From assembly GCA_963920525.1 (NCBI GenBank), contig OY986439.1:211264906-211328905 (forward strand): DNA of 64,000 bases, written 5' to 3'. The notes below the pieces were generated by a model. It was not told the origin of the DNA, did no database searches, and saw nothing but the letters and a program-made list of their open reading frames with translations. Every line of letters starts with the position of its first letter. Position 1 is the stretch's first letter. A program made the translations under genes and the position numbers. This document shows positions 46,856 through 58,284 of the stretch, piece by piece. The DNA comes from Dichetophora obliterata (taxonomy: Eukaryota > Arthropoda > Insecta > Diptera > Sciomyzidae).

Positions 46856-47290
46856 ACAGAGCCAAAACAACCTAATATAATAGAAGAAAATCAATAAGAT
46901 TTCTTTGTGGTTTTCATTCAAGAAGATTGTCTTATTAAAACCATAGAGAAAATCTTATTAAAACTATGAGCTTTTTTTTAGGCAAACCGAATAATTTTAA
47001 GAAGAATCTTATTATTTTTTATAAGAACCCTTTTAAAAACAATAAGAAAATCTTATCAAAACTTCTTGGTTCTTAAGAAGAAATCTTATAAATTTAATAA
47101 GATTTATTTTTGAAATTTAATAACGACATCTTATTGATTTAATAGGATTTCTTTTTAAATTTTAATAAGGAAATATGATTAAATCAAAACAGAATCTTAT
47201 TAACCTTTTACTTTGAAATATACCTTTAATTCCCTGTAATATTCAATAAAAAGACACTTTGATGGCTTATTACAATTTATTAGGAAATAA
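46856..47290 (+). mobile_element. Left end of a large interrupted TIR element
   Basis: Begins CACAGAGCCAAAACAACC and carries many AATAAGATTT/AATCTTATT motifs to about 47220. The matching inverted end is at 53505-53846. Confidence 0.6.
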
Positions 47291-47300
47291 AATTTGTATA

Positions 47301-48828
47301 TCTATATATATAAAATTAAGTGGCAAAACTTCCTGTTCGCATACTCCTCCTAGACGGCTTGCCCGATTTCAATGAAATTTTCAGGGGTGATTGGGGTCTG
47401 TGTGGAGGGTGCACATAAGAAATTGCATGTGTGTATCTTTACACGTTTTGCAAAAACAAAAAAAAATACATTAATTCTGTTTGGCTTTACTTGTTTTTTT
47501 CGGATTGTTATCATTCCTAGACGGCTTGCCCGATTTCAATGAAATTTTCAGGGGTGATTGGGGTCTGTGTGGAGGGTGCACATAAAATGAAATTTTCAGA
47601 AGTGATTGGGGTCTGTGTGGAAGGTGCACATAAGAAATTTAATGTGTGTATCATTGCACGTTTTGCAATAATTCTGTTTGGCTTACTTTCTGGATGCGCC
47701 CGGTGGTACAGGGAAAACGTTTCTAATCTCTTTGATTCTTGCTAATATACGGTCACAGCCAAAAAATTGCGTTGGCAATTGCTTCGTCAGGCATCGCTGC
47801 TATTCTACTTGATGGTGGCCGAACAGCACATTCTGCTTTAAAATTACCGTTGAACATCCAAGTGGTTGAAACACCAACGTGCAACATATCGAGGAATTCA
47901 GCAATGGCAAAGTTTTGCGAGGAGCTGCAATAGTTCTATGGGATGAGTGCCCAATGGCTAACAAAAAGTCATTAGAAGCATTCAATAAAGCAATGAAAGA
48001 TTTACGCCAAAATCAACAACTTTTTGGCGGGGCATTAGTATTATTATCCGGCGATTTTAGGCAAACTTTGCCAGTCATTCCTCGATCAACTCCTGCAGAC
48101 GAAATAAACGCATGTTTAAAATCGTCAGTTTTGTGGAGATATGTTCAAAGGCTGACTCTTACCATCAACATGCGAATCCAATTGCAAAATGATCGACTTT
48201 GCCACCGACTTTGTGTAATGGCACAAGACTTTCAGTCAAAAAATTGTTTCCAAATTTGATTGAAGCAACCATACTAAATGGCAAGGCAGCAGGTGAAGTT
48301 GTACTCTTACCACGCGTTCCAATGATTCCAACGGACATGCCGTTTGAATTTAAGCATTTGCCGTTCCCAGTACGTCTTGCCTTTGCGATGACCATAAACA
48401 AATCGTAAGGGCAAACGTTTCGAGTGTGCGGCGTCAATTTGGAAGAACCGTGCTTCTCCCACGGCCAATTGTATGTCGCATGTTCGAGAGTGGTAACACC
48501 AAGGTGCTTATTCATTTACGCGCCAGGTGGAAAAACCAAAAATGTTGTATACCAAAATGATCTATAAATAAGTAATAGTTTTACAACAAAAAATAAAACA
48601 CAAATTAAAAACCCTTAAGAGTTTTAATCGATTTAGGTGTAGCGAAGCGCACCGGGTAAGAGCTATTTATAATGAAATGAAAATACAAATTCCTTACATT
48701 TAGATTTATTTAAATTTAAATTAAATTAAAAGGAAAAATAAAAAATTGATTTATGACTTTGCAACGGAACCAGACTTACAGTGAAAATAAAATTTGAAGG
48801 CAAAACAACGTTTGCCTGGGTCAGCTAG
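47301..48828 (+). mobile_element. Decayed Helitron, 1.5 kb
   Basis: Starts TCTATATATATAAAATTAAG after an A and ends GGGTCAGCTAG before a T. A hairpin GGCAAA/TTTGCC (48799-48816) sits just upstream of the 3' end, as in Helitrons. The leader contains an internal duplication: the block from CTAGACGGCTTGCCCGATTT onward at about 47350 recurs at 47518, and part again at 47587. A second 3'-end-like string, GCGAAGCGCACCGGGTAAGA, occurs near 48640. The Rep domain is absent; only helicase remains. Confidence 0.85.
47687..48567 (+). pseudogene. Helitron PIF1-like helicase, deleted and broken
   Basis: Motif I (Walker A) reads DAPGGTGKTFLISLIL from about 47693. Then come ASSGIAAILLDGGRTAHS, the Walker B WDECPMANK (about 47940), LSGDFRQTLPVI (about 48048) and, near the C-terminus, FAMTINKS followed by GQTF and LYVACSRV (motifs V/VI). 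There are frameshifts between segments, a large deletion near 48190 removing the middle of the helicase, and an in-frame stop between KS and GQTF. It would have unwound DNA for rolling-circle transposition; it is not functional here. Confidence 0.88.
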
Positions 48829-48829
48829 T

Positions 48830-49520
48830 GTATTTATAAAATACATCTGTTAAAATACAATTTCACAGATAAGTAAATAAATTTCATAAATAATTTTTTT
48901 TAACTTAACAAGCAAGGCAGTTTTCAAAAAATTGATTAATAATAAAACATAAAAATTCGGAAAAAACATATAACATTAATATTTTAGAAAAAAGAATTTT
49001 GGTTATACTCAGTGCTGTAAATTTAGTTAAGAAGACTTACACTTTTAGAATTTAAAAATAACGCATGTAAACAATTTTCTTTCTCCATTGTCTCAGGCCA
49101 GCCTTAAATTTGTTTTTGTCACCAAACTACCCGGCGCTGTTGAGGCCTCCAAAGAAGGTGGCAACATTCTCAATCTCTATTTTTTTTAAGAACCTTGTGA
49201 CGAGGCAAAACATGTCCCCAGTTTTGCCGCACATGTAAAAACAACAACACAAGCATAATCATCATCAACAAGCGTGTAGCACATGAATTATAATAAGCAA
49301 ACTATTTCTTTTTTATCTTAAACATGAAGTACTTGATCTGTGGATACTTTTCTTTTATATTATATTAAAAAAAACAACACATGAATAACTTAACTAATGC
49401 TTAGTTATTATTAAGTACAAATCTAAATTAGTCAGAAACAATTTAAAATAACTATAATAACTATATATATGTTTTGAGCAAAGCACCCTGTGCCAACATA
49501 AATAGTTAACCGTCATTTAT
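48830..49520. other. AT-rich non-coding DNA
   Basis: No gene recognised. Confidence 0.3.
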
Positions 49521-50880
49521 ATATGTGGCGTGAGCAACGGTCATTGCGACAAAATTAAGCAACAACAAGAACAGCATACACAAAGCTTAAGACCAAGAGC
49601 AACATGAGTACCAACAATTAGCAACATTAGATTAAGCGCCAACGGGACCGCGAGTACTTCGATGGGAGACCAGGGCGACCCAGCAATACGATGCGTATGC
49701 TTCCGAAAACCACTGAGCAGTATCAACATATCGACGAGACCATAAGTAGCAGAGCGGGGCAACACTACTGAGCGGTATCAACATGTTACCGAAAACATGA
49801 GTATAACTAGCTAACTAGCTACGATCAAGGTTCAGATAAATGCACTAGCTACGAGAAATGCACTTTTTTTGCCAACTTTGCTCGAACTGTCACTATGCTT
49901 TTCCTTGTTCTAAGCATTCATTTTCTTCATTTCTTTTCATCCATTCTGACAGTTCGACCGAGCTCGCTCTCAAGTGCCTCAACCTTATGAATAAGCCTTG
50001 ACTACGATCAACCAGCAGAGGTAGGCAATAAATTGAATGATGAGAAGACGGTCAGTGGCTGACAGACAAATTAAAACGAGCGGTTGGGCTTAATGGAGAG
50101 TTCCTGGCAGACAATTGAAGCGAGCGGTTGGGCATATAAAACACTGACTGACGAACTATCGAAGGGAAGAGTCGATCTGACTAAGCAGTTGCTGACGAGC
50201 CACCAAAGCGAAGAGAAGGAATATAGGACTTGGTGAAGAAATCTGGACAGACATAGCGGAAGAAGCTCAGACAAAAGCTGCTGAAGGAATTTGCAGTAAG
50301 AACGTTCTGAAGAAAAAGTGACAAAGATAACAGGTGAGACAAAGGACACGAACATAGCTTATGGACGCAACGTCAGATCGCAAGGGACCACATAGCTTTT
50401 AGGCGCATCGTCAGATTGCAAGGGACCACATAGCTTATAGGCGCATCGTCAAAACGCAAGGGACCACATAGCTTATAGGCGTACGTCAGATCGCAAGGAG
50501 CCACATAGCTTATAGGCACATCGTCAGATCGTAAGGGACATACTCTAACCGGGGAGCACATGGTTAGGACATAAGGACCACAACGACGATTCACCAGAGT
50601 TTCCGCCAACCATATCACCCACTTTCGAACGAGAGTCGAACGTCAACAACCTCAATCACCGCTGAATTGCTCACCACACCGCCTTAGTATTTAATAAAAT
50701 ATTTTAAGAAATAGAATCAAAAACATTTATAAAATATTTTAAGAAATTAAATCTAAAATATTTATATATAAAGCCTTTTTTGAAAGAACCTTAAACAAAA
50801 ATTCTTATTTTGTGACGAATTCTGGACACGTCTGAGCATACCTCAGCTGTAGAGCCAGAAGACAGGCAGCTTCGTTACAA
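49521..50880 (+). repeat. LTR-like or other GC-richer repeat, uncertain
   Basis: Base composition changes here. There are paired blocks (TGAGC(a/g)GTATCAACAT twice; ACGAGCGGTTGGGC-type twice near 50080 and 50120), a TATAAAA at about 50134 and AATAAA near 50692, compatible with a retroviral-type LTR promoter and poly-A signal. No primer-binding site, TG...CA ends or TSD could be fixed, so the LTR reading is a guess. Confidence 0.3.
50352..50540. repeat. 38-bp tandem repeat, five copies
   Basis: ACATAGCTTATAGGCGCATC begins at 50352, 50390, 50428, 50466 and 50503, a period of 38, 38, 38 and 37 bp. The overlapping minus-strand frame 50373-50618 is a by-product. Confidence 0.92.
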
Positions 50881-51361
50881 CCTCCTTCGAGTTTACTCCA
50901 TAAATTTTTAGTAAAGTTGAAATTGAGTCACTCAAGCTCCGCTACTGAAATATGGCTTGAGTTTTCAGAATTTCGGCCTCGTCGAAAACAAGTTCGGGAA
51001 TATAAGTATCATTACCCATTATCACATATTTTTATTTTACTTTCAATAAATTAAATCCATAAAATGCACATAAACGTCATGAATGCACTTCACAATTAGA
51101 GTAAGTTCGGTAAATATGGCCTACCCTTAACTTTTTTTGAAATAAAACAGCCAGTTTAATTTGAAAACATAAAATTTTTTTAAATTGTTTTAAATTCATT
51201 TTATATTAAGTCTCCATAAAAGAATTACATTGCAAAAAACACAACAAAAACCATTATGGAAAAATTAAAGGAACTTCAAAATATCACTTTTCAAAAATGT
51301 GCGACTAATATAGCCCACCGTGTGTTGAATATGGACTAGGGTGGTCCATATTAAACACAAC

Positions 51362-51600
51362 TTATACACAAAATTCACAAATAAAATATTCTTTTTCGTT
51401 GACACTGCACAGTTCATGTGCCCACATTGCGCATAAAACGCACTGCAACCATGTTTCTCCACCTTTATCTTCGGAAAAAAGACTTGAGCAATATATGCAT
51501 TTGGCATCTTCCATATTAGTCCTATCAGGACTTGCATCTGATGAATCATCTGCTGTAAAAATGTATTCACAGTCTGATGAAGACTCTGCTGTACGTTGAT
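51362..51600 (-). pseudogene. C-terminal PHD-like zinc module of the transposase
   Basis: Read in the frame ending at TAA 51362: CIYCSSLF, then CVLCAMW, HELC and FICEFC. The spacing of four Cys, His-Cys and two Cys fits a PHD-type zinc finger. It is separated from the DDE frame by a stop at 51648 and an intervening stretch ending TTTTCAG, so it may be a downstream exon or may have been lost by frameshift. It matches no complete gene of its own. Confidence 0.6.
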
Positions 51601-51647
51601 TTTTCTTCTGAAAAGTAAATTTTAAGGAAAACCTTTTTCAAACCTAA

Positions 51648-52727
51648 CTACAAATATAATTCATATCCACCTTCTTTTTCAAAATGTTTTTTCCCCGATT
51701 CGTTTTCCGCGTATGTTTTGATTCTTAAATTGTTTCTTTTAATAGATTCCTCTAGATTCTTTTTATGCGGTGATGATGATATCAGTTGTGCCTTTCCTGG
51801 TATTCGCCCTCGATTTGAATTTTTTTTAACTCGGACCGGAATAGGAGAAATTTCTTGAGGCATTATGTAAGAAGTTGACCGAATGCCAGTGGAAGTGGAA
51901 GGTGTTTCATCGGGAATTTGTTCTAATTGCACCATTTCAGGTAAAGCGGTTGGTAGTTGTAAAGGATCTACATTTTGCACATTCTCAACTGTAGCATCAA
52001 CTTCGTCCGCTGCGAGAAAATCGTGATCGCTAAAGATTTGCCTATTAAAAGGACATATTCCAGTTGACAAAAATCCTTTGACAGCAATTTCACCAGTTTG
52101 AGCTTTCATATAAGCTTGACCGAACAGTTGAATTATATCAAAATGTGTTAATGCTTTTCCATTATTTATGACCCAACATCTTATTTCCTCAGTCAAATAT
52201 TTTTTCAAGGGTCCCATGAAAGACTTATCCAGAGGTTGAATCTTATGGCTAGAGTGTGGAGGAATCGAAAGGATGCGAACATGGTTACTTCTAGCCAAGT
52301 CAATGATTTCAATGTTTCTCGTATGGCTTGCACGCCCGTCCAATATGAGCAATACAGGAGACGATGCAGAAGGTTTAACTGTTGCAAGAAAGTGCTTGAA
52401 CCATTTAGTAAATAAATGCGTTTGAATCCATCCGGAAGGATGATTTGCGTGAATTGATCCTGGCAGTGCACCTTTCATTAGAAGAGGATTTTCCCTCTTC
52501 CTAGGGAAAATAAACATAGGTGGTACAAATGACCCGCCTGCGCTCATACACAAAACAGCAGTAACCAAAGATCCCCTTTCTGCTGAAGTAAGTGCTCCTA
52601 TCTGCTTCCGACCTTTCAGAGACAATACCTGTGGCATTTTTGCGGGCAAAATAGAAATTCCTGTTTCGTCTACATTGTAAAAGTTATTTGGAGAAAAGTT
52701 GTACGTAGCCATTTCTTTTTCGAACAA
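51648..52727 (-). pseudogene. Jerky/pogo-like DDE transposase core
   Basis: A 359-residue frame with the DDE_1-type core: NVDETGI (Asp 20), LILDGRASH (Asp 130, usually DGHASH), then PLDKSF (Asp 167, usually PLDVSF). The apparent start is inside the domain; the DNA-binding part lies upstream at 52765-52968 and the linker domain is missing. The tail (residues 240-359) is polar and Ser/Pro/Lys-rich. The frame is open throughout. Substituted neighbours of the second and third Asp and the missing DNA-binding link argue against activity. Confidence 0.88.
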
Positions 52728-52764
52728 GTCAAAGAAAACGGTGACGTTTATGAAGGTGACTGCT

Positions 52765-52968
52765 TCATAATTTTGCTGCTACTACTTCTTCTAATGGCCT
52801 TCCCTTCTCTGCCACCAAACGTCGTAATGTGGTTTTAGGTACATTGTATTGTTTGGATGCCCTTAAGAACCCCATTCGCTTTTCTTTGATGGCCGTAATT
52901 GCATGCGCCATATCTTCTTTGCGCCATGTCTGTCGTTGCTTTTGGACTTGCTTAGAGTTCAGAGCCAT
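52765..52968 (-). pseudogene. Psq-type HTH domain of the transposase
   Basis: A 67-residue frame beginning near ALNSKQVQKQRQTW, with KEDMAHAITAIKEKRMGFLR, ASKQYNVPKTTLRRLV: the pipsqueak-type helix-turn-helix of pogo/jerky transposases. It ends at a stop just upstream of the DDE frame. Normally a second, CENP-B/Tc5-type HTH segment of about 70-100 residues would follow; it is deleted here. Confidence 0.88.
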
Positions 52969-53504
52969 TTATATCCTTGTAGCTAAAAAAGAAAATAGAA
53001 ATGAAATATTAACTAGAAACATGTGTCAAATATGGTCCACTAGTCCATATTATCAGCATTTATGATGGGCCATATTATCAACACTGTTTTTTTCTACTAT
53101 GCTTTTAATATTCGCAAACTTTATTAACTATTTTCCAGATTCGATTTTACATAAGCAAACAAAACATTTAGCACTATATAATTTGCACAAACCCAAGAAT
53201 ATTCACACAAAAATATAATTAAAAAACGCGTAATTAAACCTACCAAAAAATTCCAACGACAACGCCAAAAAATTATCAAGTGCTGTCCTGAACACATCTG
53301 TTTCGACTGACTCACCACATTACAATGAGCGATGACCAGTTCGTTCATGTCTGAATTGAGTAGACAGTGGCGTGTCTAGCCTTTCTCAGTTAGGAAATAT
53401 TGCTATGGGCCATGTTACACACATGGGCCATATATGCCGAACTTACTCTACGACTGAAAGCTAAAGCAAAGAAAAAGTAGCATTTTCACCGTTATCACCT
53501 TCAT

Positions 53505-53846
53505 AAAAGTGTGTTTAATAAGAAAATCTAATAAAAACAGATCAAAAAGATTTTTTTATTAATTTAAGGTGGTCTCTTCTTAAACTTTGGAGAGTGAAAA
53601 AACGATTTTTTTTATTAGAGTAAAGTATTAGTATGATTATCACATCATTTCATTCATTTAATAAGAAATCTTATAGAAAATTGTTTGATTGTAGTTGTAA
53701 ATTTTTAATAAGCTTTTCTCTCTGGAATTAAAAAGACGTCTCTATGGAAAATTCTTATTATTTGGTAGTATTAATAAGAAAACCTAATAAAATAGCTCAA
53801 TTAGGTGATCTTATTGATTTTATGTGGTGGTTTTTGGCTCTGTGTT
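53505..53846 (-). mobile_element. Right end of the large interrupted TIR element
   Basis: Inverse of 46856: ends GGTTTTTGGCTCTGTG and contains repeated AATAAGAAATCTTAT-type motifs. No matching TSD seen. Confidence 0.6.
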
Positions 53847-56431
53847 ATATAGCTACAAACCGTCAGGTCAACAAAGCAAATATATTGAGCAAATATGACC
53901 TCAATTGCTTAAGTTAATCAGACGCATCAACGATTTTATATATTAAAGACGATTTAAATTTGATCATAAATATTTGATACTGTGCCAAAGTTACAGTAGT
54001 GGTTATTTTGTTTTTGTTGTTTATATTTTCTTTAACCCTTCTCCTCCCCCACAACCCCTGTAATAGTTTTCTTGCAATTAGAATGTTTGCATCTTCTCTA
54101 CTATCATAAAATAAACTGGCAAATCCCTTAAATAAACATACATTGAAATATATATTTTTCATACATGTGTTCACCGGTCTGCTCGTGCAAACCGAACGAA
54201 CCCTCGTTCACGCCATTCTGAACACAACTATTAATTTCGTTCCACTGTCCAATGTCCGAAATCTATATTTACGATTATTGAAGTTTATGACGGAACATTT
54301 TGGTATCGTTTTGCGTCTGCCGCAACAACGTTTGGCCATCATCATCATTATCATCCTTCTCCTGCTCCGCCAGCAATCTTTGTGCTGCAACCAATAAATG
54401 AATAAATGAACGCATGCCGAAATTAGCTACTATCGTGGCATCACGTGGTTGATATGTTGCGTTGCTACTCCCAACCCCCAAACCTTGTTTGTTGATGTGT
54501 TGCCACTGGCAGTGAGCGAGCTAGCCATAAAAGTGAAAGTGAAATTACAGTTGTCCTGTGTGTCATCAACTCATCATCATCATTAAGTGTCCCGGTCTGG
54601 TCTACAAGGTCCTGTATAGAAGCGCTGCAGCTACTGTTGCGTAAGAATGTTCGCTGAGCGGTTAGGATATCGCCAGCAACAGCAGGGTTTTTATAGTTTT
54701 AATGAGCACAAAAGCACAATGTTTGAGTTAATGTTCTTACCTAGTTGTTGATTTTTTTTTCTTTTTCTATTTTGAGCTGAATTGGGGGTAGAGTAAGGGG
54801 CATATTTTACGAGCCATGTTAATAAGATGGTAGGGTTTGGTATAGAACTAACACTGAGTTCTTTAATCAAATGAAGAATGTTTATTTTGCGCCCGTTACC
54901 TATTGAAGTATTTAGAAAGTATCTGTTAAAAATTATGCAAAATTTTCAAACTAAACTCTGAGGGAGCACAAAGTTTTATCAAAAAGCATTTAATTGGCGC
55001 CCACTTTGCACTTTTATATTATCAAAAAATCAACCACAACCACAGCCCACTATTTTTTATCATCAACTGGTCTCTGGCTGAATATCATGCGTTTGTTTGT
55101 CAAATGGCTTTTTATGTTGTTGTTTAACAAAAAAAAAAAAAAATAAAAAAATTATTTAAATAAAAATTGCCGCTTAACATAGTCCTGCTGGCAGCAAAAA
55201 AATGCAAAGCTTTTGTAAAAATTGTTCTGCATTACCTACAATATATTTTTTATTCGTTGTTGTATTTTGCATTTTGTCCGTTTTATTGCAGCAATAAAAA
55301 AAGGGGTGCGCATCACTGTTGCATATGTTAATCGAACCAAGCAGTGGTAGGCAAAAGTGGGCTAGGTTTGGGGAATGTTTTGCGTGTGATGATCAGCGCG
55401 GCATATTTGCACAACGGACAAGTTTTTTTCCCCTGTACAATACACAGCTTCTTGCCGCGTTGGGCTTTTGGCCGCATGTTTTGGCGTGTGGCGCTGTCAA
55501 ACATTAAATCGAGGTTAATACCTGGACGCCCCATTGGAACCATTCCATCCTCATCGTCATCGTCATCGTTTCATCGTCGTTTGTCTATTGGCATTTGCTA
55601 TTCGTGTGAATTTGAATGGATGCGTTTGTGGTGCTGCGGCATGTTGCGGCTGCATTTGCATGAATGTATGTCCTTATTGTGTGATGTGTGAGTGTAGAAT
55701 AGGTGTGAGTGTGTGTGCGTGTGTGTGATGTACTTGATGTTCACATGCGAAAAAAAGGGTTATTTGGATTATCTCTATGGACAGAAGGGATTAATTTTGA
55801 TTGTTGTTTCATGGTGTTGATATTCGCAAATTGCAAGTGATTTTACGGTTAATTGAATTTTAAGCGCTTTCGCTTAATGTGAGGGTTGTGTCGAGACTGT
55901 TGTAGTAGTTGTAAGCGTAGGAATGGGAAATGTTCGTAAGCTTTGCAGATAAGGTAGATAAGTGGAGCTGTTTAATTGCCAAGGTCAAACTGGACTCTGG
56001 GTTTTGCAATATAATTGACTGCATTGAATATGGCCCATTCGATTTCATGCTTAATAACACTGTCTGACAGTTTGGAACAAAGGATACTAGCAGAGAAGAC
56101 AAAAAAAATTGTACATCTACAACAGCATTTTAAAAGTTTACGTTTGCGTAGTATTAATATAGGCTCTAAGTTTACTCTTAATTAAGCTATTTACAAACGA
56201 TTAAAGTAAGGCAACTGCTTTATATATGTCTTTGCTACAGTTGTTGTGTTCTCTGAAATAATTTAAAATTTTATAAGAAATTTTTCGTAGTACATATTCT
56301 ACGATAATAAAACTCTCTAGCGCCCCACTTTGGGAAATTTGAACTTAAAACTTTTCCATCGGCAATAATTCAATATAACACCAAAAACTACTACCGATAG
56401 AATATTTTAAATTCATTTTTCAAAATAAAAA
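53847..56431. other. Unique non-coding DNA
   Basis: 2.6 kb without a recognised gene. Somewhat higher GC at 54160-54620 and 55320-55720, with (CATCGT)n and (GT)n runs near 55550 and 55710. Open frames at 55344-55728 follow these runs. This may be host regulatory or intronic sequence, but nothing specific can be named. Confidence 0.4.
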
Positions 56432-56439
56432 GTCGTGAC
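56432..56439. repeat. 8-bp target-site duplication (hAT), left
   Basis: GTCGTGAC, repeated exactly at 57530-57537. Confidence 0.9.
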
Positions 56440-57529
56440 CATTGGCGTCGGAAGCGGGGGAGCAAGGGGGCAGTTGCCCCCCACTTTTTTAGCTAGATAA
56501 AGAATTTAAAAAGAAAACTTCAAAAGTTATTCAAAATGTCAGTTTTTTTTACAACAATAATATTTTTGTATTAAATATTTTCCTCTTCTTTCTCTCTTCT
56601 TCATAAGCATGCTTGCGCATAACCATTTTCTTTCTCTGTGTTTGCAAAAAGATAGAACAAAATGTAGAGTTTCTACTGCAAACCCACCACTTCAGTTTAA
56701 AAGCACCCTTAAGTATGTAGCTTAATACTGTTATATTGTAATCGAAGCCTTCAACGGAAAAGTGCCTTCTGAACAAAATCTAAGAACAAAACTAGATCTT
56801 TATGCAGATAACTTTGATGTGAGCGACCTCCACGCGCAACTTAAATTGCTGAAGCAATTGCCTGGCCAAACACCTTCAAATTATAGTGGCATTGTATCCC
56901 AATTTGCAAAAAATTCGGATACTGTAAAAAAACTATTAAATTAAGTTGAAAAACTTATTGCTTTGCTTTTGACTGTGCCTGCATCAGCAGCTTCATCTGA
57001 GCGTTTTTTTAGTGCACTAAGACGACTTAAGACGTATCTTCGACCAACTATGACACAGAAACGACTCACTCATGCGGCACTTATACACATTCACAAAGAT
57101 AAAACCGAAAAATTGAATTCGATGGAGGTGGTGAAAGAGTTTGTTTCTCGCAAGGACAGAAAGAAACATTTTGGAATAATTTAAATTGATATAACTTTTT
57201 GTACCTTATTGCATTTAAACCATGTAAAGATATACCTAGTCTTACTTTATAAAAGCAACCATTATTTCTTATATTTTCATATTACCATATGAAAGATCCT
57301 TTAAAGAATGATCTCTAATATTGAAATTGGAAGAACTTTTTAAAATAATGAAATTTTAATATTTTTTATAAATTTTTATATTTTTTTTTTATTTTAAACT
57401 AAAATAAAAAATTTGTGATTCACATTCATGTTTCTTTGAAGAAATTTTGGTGAACTTTTTTTGCACCACCATTTGTACTGCCCCCCATTTGTACTGCCCC
57501 CTAGATGAAATTCGCTTCCGACGCACTTG
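56440..57529 (+). mobile_element. Internally deleted hAT element, 1090 bp
   Basis: Ends CATTGGCGTCGGAAGC and, inverted, CAAGTGCGTCGGAAGC, flanked by the perfect 8-bp duplication GTCGTGAC. A GGGGGCAGTTGCCCCCC palindrome sits near the left end and GGGGGCAGTACAAAT-type repeats near the right. Only the 3' part of the transposase remains. Confidence 0.92.
56762..57184 (+). pseudogene. hAT transposase C-terminal dimerisation region
   Basis: One frame with a single TAA at 56942-56944. Before the stop: ADNFDVSDLHAQLKLLKQLP. After it: LTVPASAASSERFFSALRRL and KTYLRPTMTQKRLTHAALIH, the hallmark of the hAT family C-terminal dimerisation domain (ZMYM1/Tip100-like by recall). The N-terminal zinc finger and DDE residues are absent. 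Confidence 0.9.
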
Positions 57530-57537
57530 GTCGTGAC
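57530..57537. repeat. 8-bp target-site duplication (hAT), right
   Basis: GTCGTGAC, exact match to the left copy. Confidence 0.9.
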
Positions 57538-57619
57538 TTCTTTTTAATAGCTTGCACCCAGCATTTACAGCATATAGCTTAAAATTTGGCTTGAACAGAA
57601 TTAAAATTTTTTTCCTTAA

Positions 57620-58280
57620 GGTACTATTACAGTGTGTAAAAAATTAAAAATCAATTTTTTTTTTTCGTTAGAATATGGTTCTGTAAGGTCTTAAGAATAC
57701 GTATACAAAATTTTAGAAAAAATTGAATATTTTTATTCTAGAAAAAATAATATCTCGAAACAAGGTTTTTCGAATTGCCTTCTAAGATATCTGGAGTTCT
57801 ACTCGATCGATTTCAATGAATCTTTATTCATTGAGATCCTTGGACTCTGTTTAGAACTAGACCTATAAAAATCAAAAAACTTTTAATATTTTTTTTTTTT
57901 ATGGCTAAAAGTTTCGGCAAAAAGGAGGTTTTTGTAAATTTTTTTTCGACGCATGGCATTTTTTATTTTTTTTTTTTTATTTGCGCAGGTTGAGTCTTCA
58001 ACTACAACCCTTAGCTCAAGAATGTTCTCTGATTTTTTACTTTTAGACGCTTTGTAATGCTGGAGACGATAAGCCAATTGCAACAATTTTTTAAACACTA
58101 ACGCTAACTTCAACGCCCTGTAGAAAATTAACAACAACTATAAAGACAAAATAATTTTTCTTTATTTCGTCATGAATAATTCTTCATTATGTAAATAATT
58201 TGAATCATTAAAATTAATAACACTATGTAAATAAATTAATAAAAAAGGGGTTTTTTAAAGCTGCACACTGTAATAGTACA
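57620..58280. mobile_element. TTAA-flanked MITE, 661 bp
   Basis: Ends GGTACTATTACAGTGTG and, inverted, TGTACTATTACAGTGTG. TTAA at 57616-57619 and 58281-58284. Non-coding, with long T-runs. Confidence 0.75.
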
Positions 58281-58284
58281 TTAA

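Larger units (their letters stand above)
51099..53448 (-). mobile_element. Jerky/pogo-like DNA transposon, 2350 bp
   Basis: Flanked by TA (51097-51098, 53449-53450). Ends GAGTAAGTTCGGTAAATATG and, inverted, GAGTAAGTTCGGCATATATG. Both subterminal regions hold repeated TGGNCCATATTA motifs (about 51115, 51308, 51330-51352; 53033, 53052, 53068, 53404, 53425) in both orientations, likely transposase-binding sites. Encodes a minus-strand transposase now lacking its centre. Confidence 0.9.

Noticed and set aside
49521..50880. Solo LTR
   Set aside because: TATA-like and poly-A-like signals exist but no TG...CA boundary, TSD or primer site; kept only as a low-confidence repeat.
50970..51010. Second DINE-1 3' hairpin (TTTCGGCCTCGTCGAAA)
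   Set aside because: The hairpin is present, but no core or GTCY array could be placed upstream within the expected distance.
54143..55728. Possible host exons in the GC-richer stretch
   Set aside because: No recognisable protein domain, no consistent frame across splice-like sites; cannot be supported without transcripts or conservation.
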